This document shows positions 49,437 to 57,517 of a DNA stretch of 64,000 nucleotides, piece after piece; the first letter of the stretch is position 1, and each line of letters opens with the position of its first letter. Below the pieces are notes generated by a model. That model did no database searches, was not told the origin of the DNA, and saw nothing but the letters and a program-made list of their open reading frames with translations. This stretch comes from Urbifossiella sp046350095 (lineage in GTDB: Bacteria; Planctomycetota; Planctomycetia; Gemmatales; Gemmataceae): positions 1,860,001 to 1,924,000 of the forward strand of contig JAXMBA010000002.1 of assembly GCA_046350095.1 (NCBI GenBank), written 5' to 3'. Made by a program: the position numbers and the translations under genes.

Positions 49437-50810
49437 ATGACCCGCGCCCTCTTCGCCCTGATGGTACTCGCGTCACCCGCGGCCGCCCGCCCGCCGAACG
49501 TCGTGTTCGTCCTCGCCGACGACCTCGGCTACGGCGACCTCGGCTGCTACGGCCAGGCGCGCATCAGCACCCCCGTACTCGACCAGCTGGCGAAGGACGG
49601 CATGCGGTTCACGCAGTGCTACGCCGGCAGCACGGTGTGCGCCCCGAGCCGGTGTACGCTGATGACCGGGCTGCACACCGGGCACTGCCGGGTGCGCGGC
49701 AACGGCGGCGGCGGCGGGCCGCGGGCGAACGTGCCGCTGCGGCCCGACGACCCGTGCGTCGCCGACGTCCTGAAGCGGGCCGGGTACGCGACCGCCCTCG
49801 TCGGCAAGTGGGGGCTCGGCGAGGAGGGGAGCGTCGGCGTCCCGACGCGGAAGGGCTTCGACCACTTCTTCGGCTACCTGAACCAGCACCACGCCCACAA
49901 CTACTACCCCGACTTCCTGTGGCGCGGCACCGCGCGCGAGCCGGTGGGCAACCCGCAGAGCGCGACCGAGAACGTGGCCGCGAAGTTCGCCGTCTACGCC
50001 CCGGACCTACTCCGTGAGGACGCGCTGCGGTTCATCACGGCGAACAAGGACCGGCCGTTCTTCCTGTACTTCGCCACGACCGCGCCGCACGCCAACAACG
50101 AGCGTACCCGCGCCACCGGCGAGGGGAACGAGGTGCCGACCGACGCCCCGTACACCGCCGAGGCCTGGCCGCAGGCGGAGAAGAACAAGGAGGCGATGAT
50201 TACCCGCCTGGACGCCGACGTGGGGGTGCTGCTGGCGAAGCTCCGCGAGCTGGGGCTGGAGCAGAACACGCTGGTCGTCTTCAGCAGCGACAACGGCCCG
50301 CACCGCGAGGGCGGCAACGACCCGGCCTTCTTCCGCAGCAGCGGCCCGTTCCGCGGGATCAAGCGCGCCTTCACCGACGGCGGCATCCGCGTCCCGGCGA
50401 TCGCCCGCTGGCCGGGCACCATCCGCCCGGGCACCACGTCCGAGCACGTGTGGGCCTTCTGGGACTTCCTGCCGACGGCGTGCGACCTCGCCGGCGTGCC
50501 GACGCCGGCGGGCCTGGACGGCCTGTCGATCCTCCCCACGCTGACCGGCCGCGGCGAGCAGCGGCGGCACGACTTCCTGTACTGGGAGTTTCACGAGGGC
50601 GGGTTTAAGCAGGCGGTCCGGCACGGCAACTGGAAGGCACTGCGGCAGGCCCCCGGTGCGGCGCTGGAACTGTACGACGTGGTGGCCGACCCGGGCGAAG
50701 CGCGCGACGTGGCGGCCGCGAACGCGGACGTGGTGGCGCGCGTCGAGGCGTACTTGCGCACGGCGCGGACCGAGTCGGCGGAGTTCCCGGTTCGCGCCGC
50801 GAAGAAGTGA
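49437..50810 (+). CDS. secreted arylsulfatase-type sulfatase
   Basis: A 457-aa protein with a signal peptide (RALFALMVLASPAAA). The sulfatase core is complete: metal-binding DD in FVLADDLGYGDLGCYG, the formylglycine signature CAPSRCTLMTG (Cys at about residue 67) that needs activation by a formylglycine-generating enzyme, KWGLGE, and SSDNGPH. Planctomycetes carry many such enzymes for sulfated polysaccharides. The substrate is not predictable. The C-terminus ends in a hairpin shared with the convergent esterase gene. Confidence 0.95.
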   Translation: MTRALFALMVLASPAAARPPNVVFVLADDLGYGDLGCYGQARISTPVLDQLAKDGMRFTQCYAGSTVCAPSRCTLMTGLHTGHCRVRGNGGGGGPRANVPLRPDDPCVADVLKRAGYATALVGKWGLGEEGSVGVPTRKGFDHFFGYLNQHHAHNYYPDFLWRGTAREPVGNPQSATENVAAKFAVYAPDLLREDALRFITANKDRPFFLYFATTAPHANNERTRATGEGNEVPTDAPYTAEAWPQAEKNKEAMITRLDADVGVLLAKLRELGLEQNTLVVFSSDNGPHREGGNDPAFFRSSGPFRGIKRAFTDGGIRVPAIARWPGTIRPGTTSEHVWAFWDFLPTACDLAGVPTPAGLDGLSILPTLTGRGEQRRHDFLYWEFHEGGFKQAVRHGNWKALRQAPGAALELYDVVADPGEARDVAAANADVVARVEAYLRTARTESAEFPVRAAKK

Positions 50811-50832
50811 CCCCCGCTCGCGGCGTTACTTC
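50804..50832. terminator. hairpin spanning the stop codons of convergent sulfatase and esterase genes
   Basis: GAAGTGAC (50804-50811) pairs with GTTACTTC (50825-50832) with one G.T pair, and an inner CCGC/GCGG stem (50814-50817 with 50820-50823) extends it. The TGA of the sulfatase (50808-50810) and the TAA of the esterase (50826-50828) are inside the stem. It contains the CCGCTCGCGGCG core. Confidence 0.7.
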
Positions 50833-51581
50833 CCGCGCCGCTGGGCGAACACCCAGGTCCACAGCTCGCGCTCGCGGAACGCCGGCGACCAGCTGTTGTG
50901 CCCGACGCCGGGGTACTCGGTGTACCGCGGCTGCGCCCCCGCGGCCCGCAGCGCCGCCACCGCCTCCCGCGACCCGCTCGGCGGCACCACCGTGTCCTTG
51001 TCGCCGTGGAACGCCCACACCGCCACCTTCGCCACGTCCTTCGCCTTCGACACGTCCATCGCCCCGCACACCGGCACCGCCGCGGCGAACAGCCCCGGCC
51101 GCCGCTGGATGGCGTCGAACGTGCCGTACCCGCCCATGCTCAGGCCCATCACGTACACCCGGTCCGGGTCGACCGGCAGCTCGTTGATGCTCGCATCAAC
51201 GAGCTGCAGCGCCAGGTCGAGCGGCTCGCTCACGGCCGGCGACGTGTAGCTCCCCTTCGCCCAGGGCACGTTCACCCACTGCTTGCCGTCGGGGCACTGC
51301 GGCAGCAGCACGAACGCCTTCGCCTCCTTGAACTCGGCGCGGCCGAGCGGGCCGGTTCCCTTCTCCCACACGTGGATGAGTTGCTTCGCGTTGTCGCCGC
51401 CGCGCTCGCCGGCGCCGTGGAGCACGAGGACGAGCGGGTACTTTTTCCCGGGTTCGGTGTCGGCCGGGCGGATCAGGCGGTACGGCAGCGTCTTGCCGCC
51501 GGGGGCGGCGAACGTCTTCGCCTCCGGCTCCGGCGTCTGTCCGGGCGTCGCGAGTGCGAGCATGAGTACGGCGGGGGTCAT
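50826..51581 (-). CDS. secreted alpha/beta-hydrolase esterase (PHB depolymerase/dienelactone-hydrolase type)
   Basis: A 251-aa protein with a signal peptide (TPAVLMLALATPGQ). The fold is clear: YPLVLVLHGAGERGGDN (oxyanion loop), VYVMGLSMGGYGTFD with nucleophile Ser in GLSMGGYG, WAFHGDKDTVVPPSGSREAV with the acid Asp, and PGVGHNSW with the catalytic His. Exported esterases of this kind are common in planctomycetes, often for ester-linked carbohydrates. A GGAGG site precedes ATG 51581. It diverges from the small membrane gene at 51638. Confidence 0.9.
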   Translation of the reverse strand: MTPAVLMLALATPGQTPEPEAKTFAAPGGKTLPYRLIRPADTEPGKKYPLVLVLHGAGERGGDNAKQLIHVWEKGTGPLGRAEFKEAKAFVLLPQCPDGKQWVNVPWAKGSYTSPAVSEPLDLALQLVDASINELPVDPDRVYVMGLSMGGYGTFDAIQRRPGLFAAAVPVCGAMDVSKAKDVAKVAVWAFHGDKDTVVPPSGSREAVAALRAAGAQPRYTEYPGVGHNSWSPAFRERELWTWVFAQRRGK

Positions 51582-51637
51582 GGGAGTACCTCCGGGTTGG
51601 GATCGGGTATGATCTTACAACCCGCGGAGGGCGGCCC

Positions 51638-51997
51638 GTGCGGATCGTCGGCTACCTGTGGGCGGCACCGGTCACGCTCGTCGGCCTGCCGGTCGCGCTG
51701 CTCGCGGCGGCGACCGGCGGCGGCGTTCGGGCGCGCGGCGGGGTCGTGGAAGCGTGGGGCGGCGCGGCCGGCCGGCTCCTGCGCGGCGGGGCGGCAATGG
51801 CCCTCGGGCACGTCGTGCTGGCGCGGGACGCGGCGTGCCTGGAACGAAGCCGGCGGCACGAGTTGGCCCACGTCCGCCAGTACGAACGGTGGGGGCCGCT
51901 GCTGCTGCCGGCGTACTGGCTCGTGGGCCTGTGGCTGAGGTGGCGCGGGCGGCACCCGTACCTGGATCACCCGCTGGAGCCGCCGCCGCTCACCTGA
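51638..51997 (+). CDS. small membrane protein with HELAH motif
   Basis: A 119-aa protein from GTG 51638 with GGAGG upstream. Two or three hydrophobic segments occur (YLWAAPVTLVGLPVALLAAA, then AAMALGHVVLA, then GPLLLPAYWLVGLWL). Between them is RRHELAHVRQYERWG, an HExxH-like string seen in a group of short membrane proteins of unknown function in many bacteria. Zinc protease activity is not established for them. A TATGAT box at 51608-51613 is a possible promoter. It overlaps the 3' end of the convergent subtilase gene by 8 bp. Confidence 0.65.
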   Translation: MRIVGYLWAAPVTLVGLPVALLAAATGGGVRARGGVVEAWGGAAGRLLRGGAAMALGHVVLARDAACLERSRRHELAHVRQYERWGPLLLPAYWLVGLWLRWRGRHPYLDHPLEPPPLT

Positions 51998-53786
51998 CCA
52001 ACTCGGACAACTGCCGCGGGGTCGGCGTCGTCCACGCCGCGTGGGGCGGCGCCGGACGGCGCGCCGGCGGGGCGTCGTCCGGCGCCTGCGCCCGTGCCAC
52101 CGGTTGCGGCGCCGGCAGCGGTTGGGGCGCCGGCAGCGGTTGGGGCGCCGGCAGCTGTTGGGGCTGGACGCCCGGCGGCGTGTACTTCACCGGCGGCGAG
52201 CCGCCGCGCTGCACGGTGAAGGTGCCGGCCGGCGTGCTCACGATCACCCCGCCGGCGTTCGGCGGCCGGTACGGCTCCTTCAGCGTCGATTCGGCGTACC
52301 GCAGCGCCCGCTCCGTGTTCGGCGACAGCGGCGGGTTCGGCCCCGCCATCAGCCCCGGCACCGTCGTCGGGATCGGCCGGCCCACCGGCACCGGCGGCGG
52401 AAGAACGGCCTTCCCGACCGGCAGCGGCGCCGGCGGCATCTCGCCCTTCGCCGCCGCGAGCGTGTCCGTCTGCCGCACCCACGCCCGCACGTGGCCCGTG
52501 GTCAGCGCCGGCTCCCTCGCCCGCAGCACCGCCAGCACGCCCGCGAAGTACGCCGCCGCGTTCGACGAGCCGGCCGTCTCGTCGCCGCCGGTGAACAGCG
52601 CCACCCCGGCCCGCAGCAGCACGTCCGGCTTCACCCGCCCGTCGGCCGTCGGCCCCACCGCCGACGACGCCGACGTGTCGCCGACGGTCAGCACGCCGGG
52701 GTGGTCGGCCGGCGGATAGATTTCGCCGCCGGCGCTCGCGTCCAACAACTCGACCGGGAGCGCCGCCTTGCCCGTGGCCGGGTCGGTGAACGGGGTGTCC
52801 TTCGCCGGGGCGATCTGCACCCGCAACCGGTCGCGCGGGCCGAACGCGCCGGCCTTCGCCTTCACGCGGATGCGGTACTCCTGCCCGGCGGCCACCGCGG
52901 GAAGGTCGGTCAGTACGACGCGCTCGCGCGGGTTCCGCGTCTCGCCCTGGCCGGCCGCCTTCGCCGCCGTCACCTGCACGAGTTCGCTCTTGCCCACCAC
53001 CGTCCCGCGGGCGTCCTCGACGATCAGGTCCAGGTCCTTGTCGGTGCCGGCGTCCTCGGCGTCCTTGTAGTCGTTCCACGTCAGCGTGACCGTGACCGCG
53101 CTTTCGTCGAAACGGTTGGTGAACCGCAGCGCACCCGGCGACGAGCCGCGGAACCGGACGTAGCCGTCGGGGCCGACGTCCACGGGGCCGTTGTACACCT
53201 TGCCGCCGTTGTTGCCGGCCGCGTTCACCCACAGGATGCCGGCGGCGACCGCCTCGTCGACGGCGGCGTTGACCGGCCCGCGGCCGTCGTAGTTGCCGGC
53301 GCCCTCGAACGTGCCGCTGAACAGGATCACGTCCGCCTTCCGCTCGACCGCGTACTTCACGGCGCGGCGGAACAGTGTCGGCCCGTTGGCGTTGAGGAGC
53401 AGGAACTTCGGCCCCTCGGGCTTGTTGCCGCTGACCGCCCAGACGAGCTGCGCCATGAGCCGGCCGTGTGCGTCGCCGGGGGCGAACGGCCGCTGGAACG
53501 CCGGGTCGCCGAGGTTGTTCCGCTGCACGAAGTCGGCCGGGTAGTGCTCCACCACCACAGCCGTGGCAGGGAGGTACGGCCGCTTGCCGTCGACGCCGGC
53601 GAACCCGGAGTCCAGTACGGCGACGGTGACGTTGGCAAGGTTGCCGGGGGCGGCGTAGTCGGGGAGGAGGCCGAGTTGCTTGCGGGCCTCGTCGGCGTTG
53701 GCGGGCCGGGACACCGCGGGGGGGTCGGCCGCGGCGGCGAGCCCGGCGAGGAGCGACCCGGCGGCGAAGGCGAGGAGGCGCGTCAT
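51990..53786 (-). CDS. secreted S8 (subtilisin-like) serine peptidase
   Basis: A 598-aa protein from ATG 53786 with a signal peptide (LAFAAGSLLAGLAAA). The catalytic triad is traceable: Asp59 in VAVLDSGFAG, His107 in GDAHGRL, Ser408 in AGSSNAAAYF (equivalent to GTSMAAP), and the oxyanion Asn near 192 in NAAGNNGG. A beta-sandwich insert (about 215-330, VTVTLTWNDYKD, DLDLIVEDARG) lies between His and Ser. The last 150 residues are Pro-rich with QPLPAP repeats. It lies 57 bp downstream of the Gly/Tyr-rich secreted protein gene, which may be its substrate or partner. Confidence 0.9.
   Translation of the reverse strand: MTRLLAFAAGSLLAGLAAAADPPAVSRPANADEARKQLGLLPDYAAPGNLANVTVAVLDSGFAGVDGKRPYLPATAVVVEHYPADFVQRNNLGDPAFQRPFAPGDAHGRLMAQLVWAVSGNKPEGPKFLLLNANGPTLFRRAVKYAVERKADVILFSGTFEGAGNYDGRGPVNAAVDEAVAAGILWVNAAGNNGGKVYNGPVDVGPDGYVRFRGSSPGALRFTNRFDESAVTVTLTWNDYKDAEDAGTDKDLDLIVEDARGTVVGKSELVQVTAAKAAGQGETRNPRERVVLTDLPAVAAGQEYRIRVKAKAGAFGPRDRLRVQIAPAKDTPFTDPATGKAALPVELLDASAGGEIYPPADHPGVLTVGDTSASSAVGPTADGRVKPDVLLRAGVALFTGGDETAGSSNAAAYFAGVLAVLRAREPALTTGHVRAWVRQTDTLAAAKGEMPPAPLPVGKAVLPPPVPVGRPIPTTVPGLMAGPNPPLSPNTERALRYAESTLKEPYRPPNAGGVIVSTPAGTFTVQRGGSPPVKYTPPGVQPQQLPAPQPLPAPQPLPAPQPVARAQAPDDAPPARRPAPPHAAWTTPTPRQLSELVR
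52108..52161. repeat. three 18-bp tandem units inside the subtilase gene
   Basis: GGCGCCGGCAGCGGTTGG at 52108-52125 and 52126-52143 is exact; the third unit (52144-52161) has one change. In the protein this encodes PAPQPL repeats of the C-terminal linker. The unit is a multiple of three, so copy change would lengthen the linker without breaking the frame. Confidence 0.85.
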
Positions 53787-53843
53787 GGGTGTGCCGTGCG
53801 AGAGGGGCCCGGCGCGCCGGCGTGCGGCGCGCCGGGGTTCGAC

Positions 53844-54242
53844 CTACCACCAGCAGGCGGGGCCGTAGCGGTAGCCGAAGCCGCCGTAGAACGACGTGTA
53901 CCCGACGCTGAACCCGACCGGCCGGTAGCCCCAGCCGCCGTAGTACGCCGGGTATGCCCAGCCGCCGTAGTACGGGCGGTAGCTGTAGCTGTAGCCGACG
54001 CCGAACCCGCCGTAGTACGCCGGGTAGCCCCAGCCGCCGTAAAACCCACCGCCGTAGCCCCAGCCGCCGCGGTAGTGGTGGGCCGCGGTCGGCGACTCGG
54101 CGTCCAGCTCGCTGCCGCCGGGGGCCGCGACCGCGACCGGGGCCGGGGCGGGCGCCTTCGGCGCCTCCTTGTCCAGTTCGCCGGCGCGGGCGACGGTCGT
54201 CGCCCCGGCCAGCGTAAGAACACACGCCGCGATGCGAAACAT
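53844..54242 (-). CDS. secreted Gly/Tyr-rich repeat protein
   Basis: A 132-aa protein from ATG 54242 with a signal peptide (RIAACVLTLAGATTVARA). After a Pro/Ala linker, the second half consists of repeats such as GGWGYGGGFYGG, YPAYYGGFGVGY, YPAYYGGWGYRP and TSFYGGFGYRYG, ending ACWW. Such composition is known in structural, cell-wall or eggshell-like proteins; Tyr could be cross-linked. It is not a metabolic enzyme by appearance. It precedes the subtilase gene on the same strand by 57 bp. Confidence 0.8.
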   Translation of the reverse strand: MFRIAACVLTLAGATTVARAGELDKEAPKAPAPAPVAVAAPGGSELDAESPTAAHHYRGGWGYGGGFYGGWGYPAYYGGFGVGYSYSYRPYYGGWAYPAYYGGWGYRPVGFSVGYTSFYGGFGYRYGPACWW

Positions 54243-54414
54243 GGTTGAACCCTCCGTGTGGTGCCGACCGGCGACCGACGTGCCGCCGGCAAACGACCCC
54301 CGTACCCAGGACGCCCCGACCGGCCCGACTTGCGCGTCCGACCCGGTCGTGCGGCCTTCCGGTATGGTAGCATGCAGAGGACGAGGGAAATAGTTTAAGC
54401 CGGAGCCGCCGGTC

Positions 54415-55281
54415 ATGCGTCTCGCCCTGCCCGCGCTGATTTTGTTCACCGGCACGGCCCCCGCCGCCGACCCCGTCCGCCTCACCACCGACGGCAGCTT
54501 CCGCCAGAACCTCCAGTGGTCGCCCGACGGCGGCCGCCTGCTGTTCACACGCATCCACGACGGCAAGATGGCCCTGTGGACGATGGCCTCCGACGGTACC
54601 GACGCGAAGCGGCTGCTGCCCCAGCACAAGGAGCCGCACTTCGACGGCCACTGGTCGCCGGACGGCAAGCGCGTGGTGTACGTGTACGACCGCCTCGAAG
54701 GGACGGACGGCAAGCTCCAGATCAACCACTGCGCCGCGGACGGCTCGGACGACAAGGTACTGGTGCCTCACAAGGCGTTCGAGGAGTCGCCGCGGTGGAG
54801 CCCCGACGGCGGCCTCGTGCTGTGGGTGTCCACCCGCGACAAGAACCCCGAACTGTACACCGTCGGGTCCGACGGCAAGGACATCAAGCGGCTGACGACG
54901 GAGGTGGCCTACGACCTCCACCCGGCGTGGAGCCCGGACGGCAAGCGGATCGCCTTCGCCAGCGGCCGCAGTGGCAGGCAGAAGCTGTACGTGATGCACG
55001 CCGACGGCAGCGGCACCAAGAAGCTGACCGACGGCGACGGCCTGGACGCGTGGCCGGCGTGGAGCCCCGACGGCAAGCGGATCGCCTTCGTATCGCACCG
55101 CACCGGCAACAACGACATCTGGCTCGTGAACGCCGACGGCAGCGGCCTGCGGAACCTGACCGCTCACCCGGCGCAGGACACGAGCCCGGCGTGGAGCCCC
55201 GACGGCCGGCGGATCGCGTTCGTATCGACGCGACACGGCGGCAGCGACGTGTACGTGATCCCCGTGGAGCCCGCCCCGTGA
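54415..55281 (+). CDS. secreted TolB-like (PD40) beta-propeller
   Basis: A 288-aa protein with a signal peptide (RLALPALILFTGTAPAA). Six PD40 blades are visible, each with WSPDG: WSPDGGRLLFTR, WSPDGKRVVYVY, WSPDGGLVLWVS, WSPDGKRIAFAS, WSPDGKRIAFVS and WSPDGRRIAFVS. Lacks the N-terminal domain of true TolB, so a Pal-TolB role is unlikely; it is best called a TolB-like propeller. The next gene starts by GTGA overlap, so translation is coupled. Confidence 0.85.
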   Translation: MRLALPALILFTGTAPAADPVRLTTDGSFRQNLQWSPDGGRLLFTRIHDGKMALWTMASDGTDAKRLLPQHKEPHFDGHWSPDGKRVVYVYDRLEGTDGKLQINHCAADGSDDKVLVPHKAFEESPRWSPDGGLVLWVSTRDKNPELYTVGSDGKDIKRLTTEVAYDLHPAWSPDGKRIAFASGRSGRQKLYVMHADGSGTKKLTDGDGLDAWPAWSPDGKRIAFVSHRTGNNDIWLVNADGSGLRNLTAHPAQDTSPAWSPDGRRIAFVSTRHGGSDVYVIPVEPAP

Positions 55282-56366
55282 CCGACCGCGACGCCCTCTA
55301 CGCGGCCGTGCTGGCCGCCCCCGACGACGACACCCCGCGGCTGGTGTACGCCGACTACCTCGACGACACCGGCGTCCGCGCCGACGGCATCCGGGCGCGG
55401 TTCATCCGCAACCAGGTCGCGCTGGCGCGGGCCGAGCCGTGGTCGGAGGAGTACGACCAGCTGTTCCGCGACACGGACCCGGTCGAGGTTCACTACCGGA
55501 AAGCGTGGGTGACCGGGATCGACGGGATCGTGATCCCCGACGGCAACGCCTTCGAGCGCGGATTCCTCGGACGGGTGACGTGCTTCTCGAAGCGGTTCGT
55601 GGCGGACGGCGCGAAGCTTTTCGATCTCCACCCCGTCCGCGGGGTGAAGTTTGCGAAGATGAACTCTGCCCGCGGCGCCGCAACGGCAGCGGAACTGGCC
55701 GCGTCCCCACTCCTCGGCCGCCTCCACACCGTCCACCTGAGCGGGCGCGCGGTAGACGACGCCTACGTCTCCGCGGTCGGACAATCGCCGCACGCGGCGG
55801 GCGTCCGGTCCCTGACGCTCGGCGACTGCGGCGCGACCGCGGTCACGGTCGGTCGGTTCGGCGGCCGGTGTTTCCCGGGGCTCCGCGAGCTGGAGCTCTG
55901 GAACGTCCTGTACGGCACGACCGACGCGAAGGCGGTGGCGAAGTCCCGTTCCCTCGCCGCCCTGACCGCGCTGCGGGTCTGCCACGGCGGCGAGGCGGCG
56001 GACGTGCCCCTCCGCGGTCCGGGGGCCGTCGCGCTGGCGGAGTCGCCGCACCTCCGCGGGCTGGTCGAACTCGAGCTGCGCAACCAGGAGCTGCGCAAGA
56101 AGGGGGCCGAGGCGTTCGCCGCCGCCTTCGTCTGGCCGGGGCTGAAGCGGCTGGGCCTCCGCGGCAACGGCATCCCGGCGTCGGCGCTCCCCGCGTTCGC
56201 CGCCAACCCGCGGCTCGCGGCGCTGTCGGTGCTCGACCTCCGCGGCAACGACGTCAAGGGCGACGACCTCGGCCCGCTCCGCGCCGCCTTCCCGCGCCTG
56301 CGCGTCCTCACCGACGACCGCGAACAGCCGGTGCGGCTCGCGCTCCTGCCGGAGGACGAGCCGTGA
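55278..56366 (+). CDS. TIGR02996-domain protein with leucine-rich-like repeats (copy 1)
   Basis: A 362-aa protein from GTG 55278, which overlaps the upstream stop by 4 bp. The N-terminal about 45 residues (DDTPRLVYADYLDDTG, RARFIRNQVALARAEPW) match TIGR02996, a repeat-companion domain first described in Gemmata obscuriglobus. The rest is LRR-like: LELWNVLYGT, LVELELRNQELRK, LKRLGLRGNGI, LSVLDLRGNDVKGDDL. Cytoplasmic, no catalytic motif. The combination is characteristic of Gemmataceae; function unknown. Confidence 0.9.
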   Translation: MTDRDALYAAVLAAPDDDTPRLVYADYLDDTGVRADGIRARFIRNQVALARAEPWSEEYDQLFRDTDPVEVHYRKAWVTGIDGIVIPDGNAFERGFLGRVTCFSKRFVADGAKLFDLHPVRGVKFAKMNSARGAATAAELAASPLLGRLHTVHLSGRAVDDAYVSAVGQSPHAAGVRSLTLGDCGATAVTVGRFGGRCFPGLRELELWNVLYGTTDAKAVAKSRSLAALTALRVCHGGEAADVPLRGPGAVALAESPHLRGLVELELRNQELRKKGAEAFAAAFVWPGLKRLGLRGNGIPASALPAFAANPRLAALSVLDLRGNDVKGDDLGPLRAAFPRLRVLTDDREQPVRLALLPEDEP

Positions 56367-57463
56367 CCGACGAGGCGGCGCTGCGCGCGGCCGTGCTCGC
56401 CCACCCGGACGACGACACCCCGCGGCTCGTCTACGCCGACTGGTGCGACGACGCCGGCGACGCCGACCGCGCGGCCTTCATCCGCGCGCAGGTGGAGGCG
56501 GCCCGGGCCGAGCCGTGGAGCCCCGCGGCGCGCGACGCCGAGGCTCGGGCGGCCGCTCTCCTCGGCCGGTTGCCATTCGAGTGGGACACCCCCGTCACGC
56601 TCCGCTCACCCGAATTCGGCCGCGGCTTCGTCGAGGGCGTCGAGGTCACGGCGGACGACGTGGACGACCGTCTCGCCGAGATGCGGCAGAGCCACCCGAT
56701 CCGCCGCCTCCGCCTCGTCGGACCGCTCACGGCCCCGAGCAGCTGGGACGGCGCTCCGGTCGCACGAAACGTCTTCGCCGCCGCGTCACTTTCCGGGGTC
56801 ACGACGCTCGATCTGAGTGCCACGCGGATTTACGGCTTCTGGGAGTACGACACGCTGGCGGAAGCCGAGCCGCTGGTCGGTCTTCGGGAGTTGATCACCC
56901 CCGGCCGCCCGGTGCCGCCCGAGTGGCTGAGCCGCTTCCTCGCCGGCCCGGAGTTGCCGGCGCTCGAGGCCCTCGACCTCACGGACGTTCCCAACCTCGG
57001 CCCCATGCTCGCGGACGGGCTCGCGAAGGCCCCCCACCGGGCGTTCACGAAATTGAACGCGGGCGGCGTCCGCTTCCTGTCGCGGGAGCTGAAGCGCCTG
57101 CTCGAAAGCCCGCCGCTCGCCGCCGTGGAGCAACTCCGGCTCGAATGGACGTTCACCCCGCCCGGGCCGGCCACGATGATCGACCTCGGCTGGCTCCTGC
57201 CGTGGGCCAAGCTGCGGCTCCTCGACCTCGCCGGGCACGGGCTCGGCGACGACGGCGTGCGCGAGATCACCGACCGCCGCGAGGCGGCCGGCCTCCGCTG
57301 GCTCGGGCTGGCGCGGAACCACCTCGGCGACGGCGGGGCCCGGCGCCTGCTGGAGTCGCGGCACTTGCACCTCTACCATCTCGACGTGTCCGGCAACGAC
57401 GTCTCGCGGCCGCTGCTGGCCGAGCTGCGGGCACGCTTCCCGGACGCGGTCGTCGTCGGCTGA
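56363..57463 (+). CDS. TIGR02996-domain protein with leucine-rich-like repeats (copy 2)
   Basis: A 366-aa protein from GTG 56363, again by GTGA overlap. TIGR02996 occupies residues 5-50 (DDTPRLVYADWCDDAGD, RAAFIRAQVEAARAEPW). The LRR-like part has PIRRLRLVGPL, LRLLDLAGHGLGDDGVREI, LRWLGLARNHLGDGG and LYHLDVSGNDVS. It is clearly a paralogue of the upstream copy. Three genes from 54415 to 57463 are translationally coupled. A PP2C phosphatase follows. Confidence 0.9.
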   Translation: MTDEAALRAAVLAHPDDDTPRLVYADWCDDAGDADRAAFIRAQVEAARAEPWSPAARDAEARAAALLGRLPFEWDTPVTLRSPEFGRGFVEGVEVTADDVDDRLAEMRQSHPIRRLRLVGPLTAPSSWDGAPVARNVFAAASLSGVTTLDLSATRIYGFWEYDTLAEAEPLVGLRELITPGRPVPPEWLSRFLAGPELPALEALDLTDVPNLGPMLADGLAKAPHRAFTKLNAGGVRFLSRELKRLLESPPLAAVEQLRLEWTFTPPGPATMIDLGWLLPWAKLRLLDLAGHGLGDDGVREITDRREAAGLRWLGLARNHLGDGGARRLLESRHLHLYHLDVSGNDVSRPLLAELRARFPDAVVVG

Positions 57464-57517
57464 GTGGCACCCGAGTTGCTCACCCGCTGCCCACCGTCAC
57501 CCCCGGAGGACCGGCAC

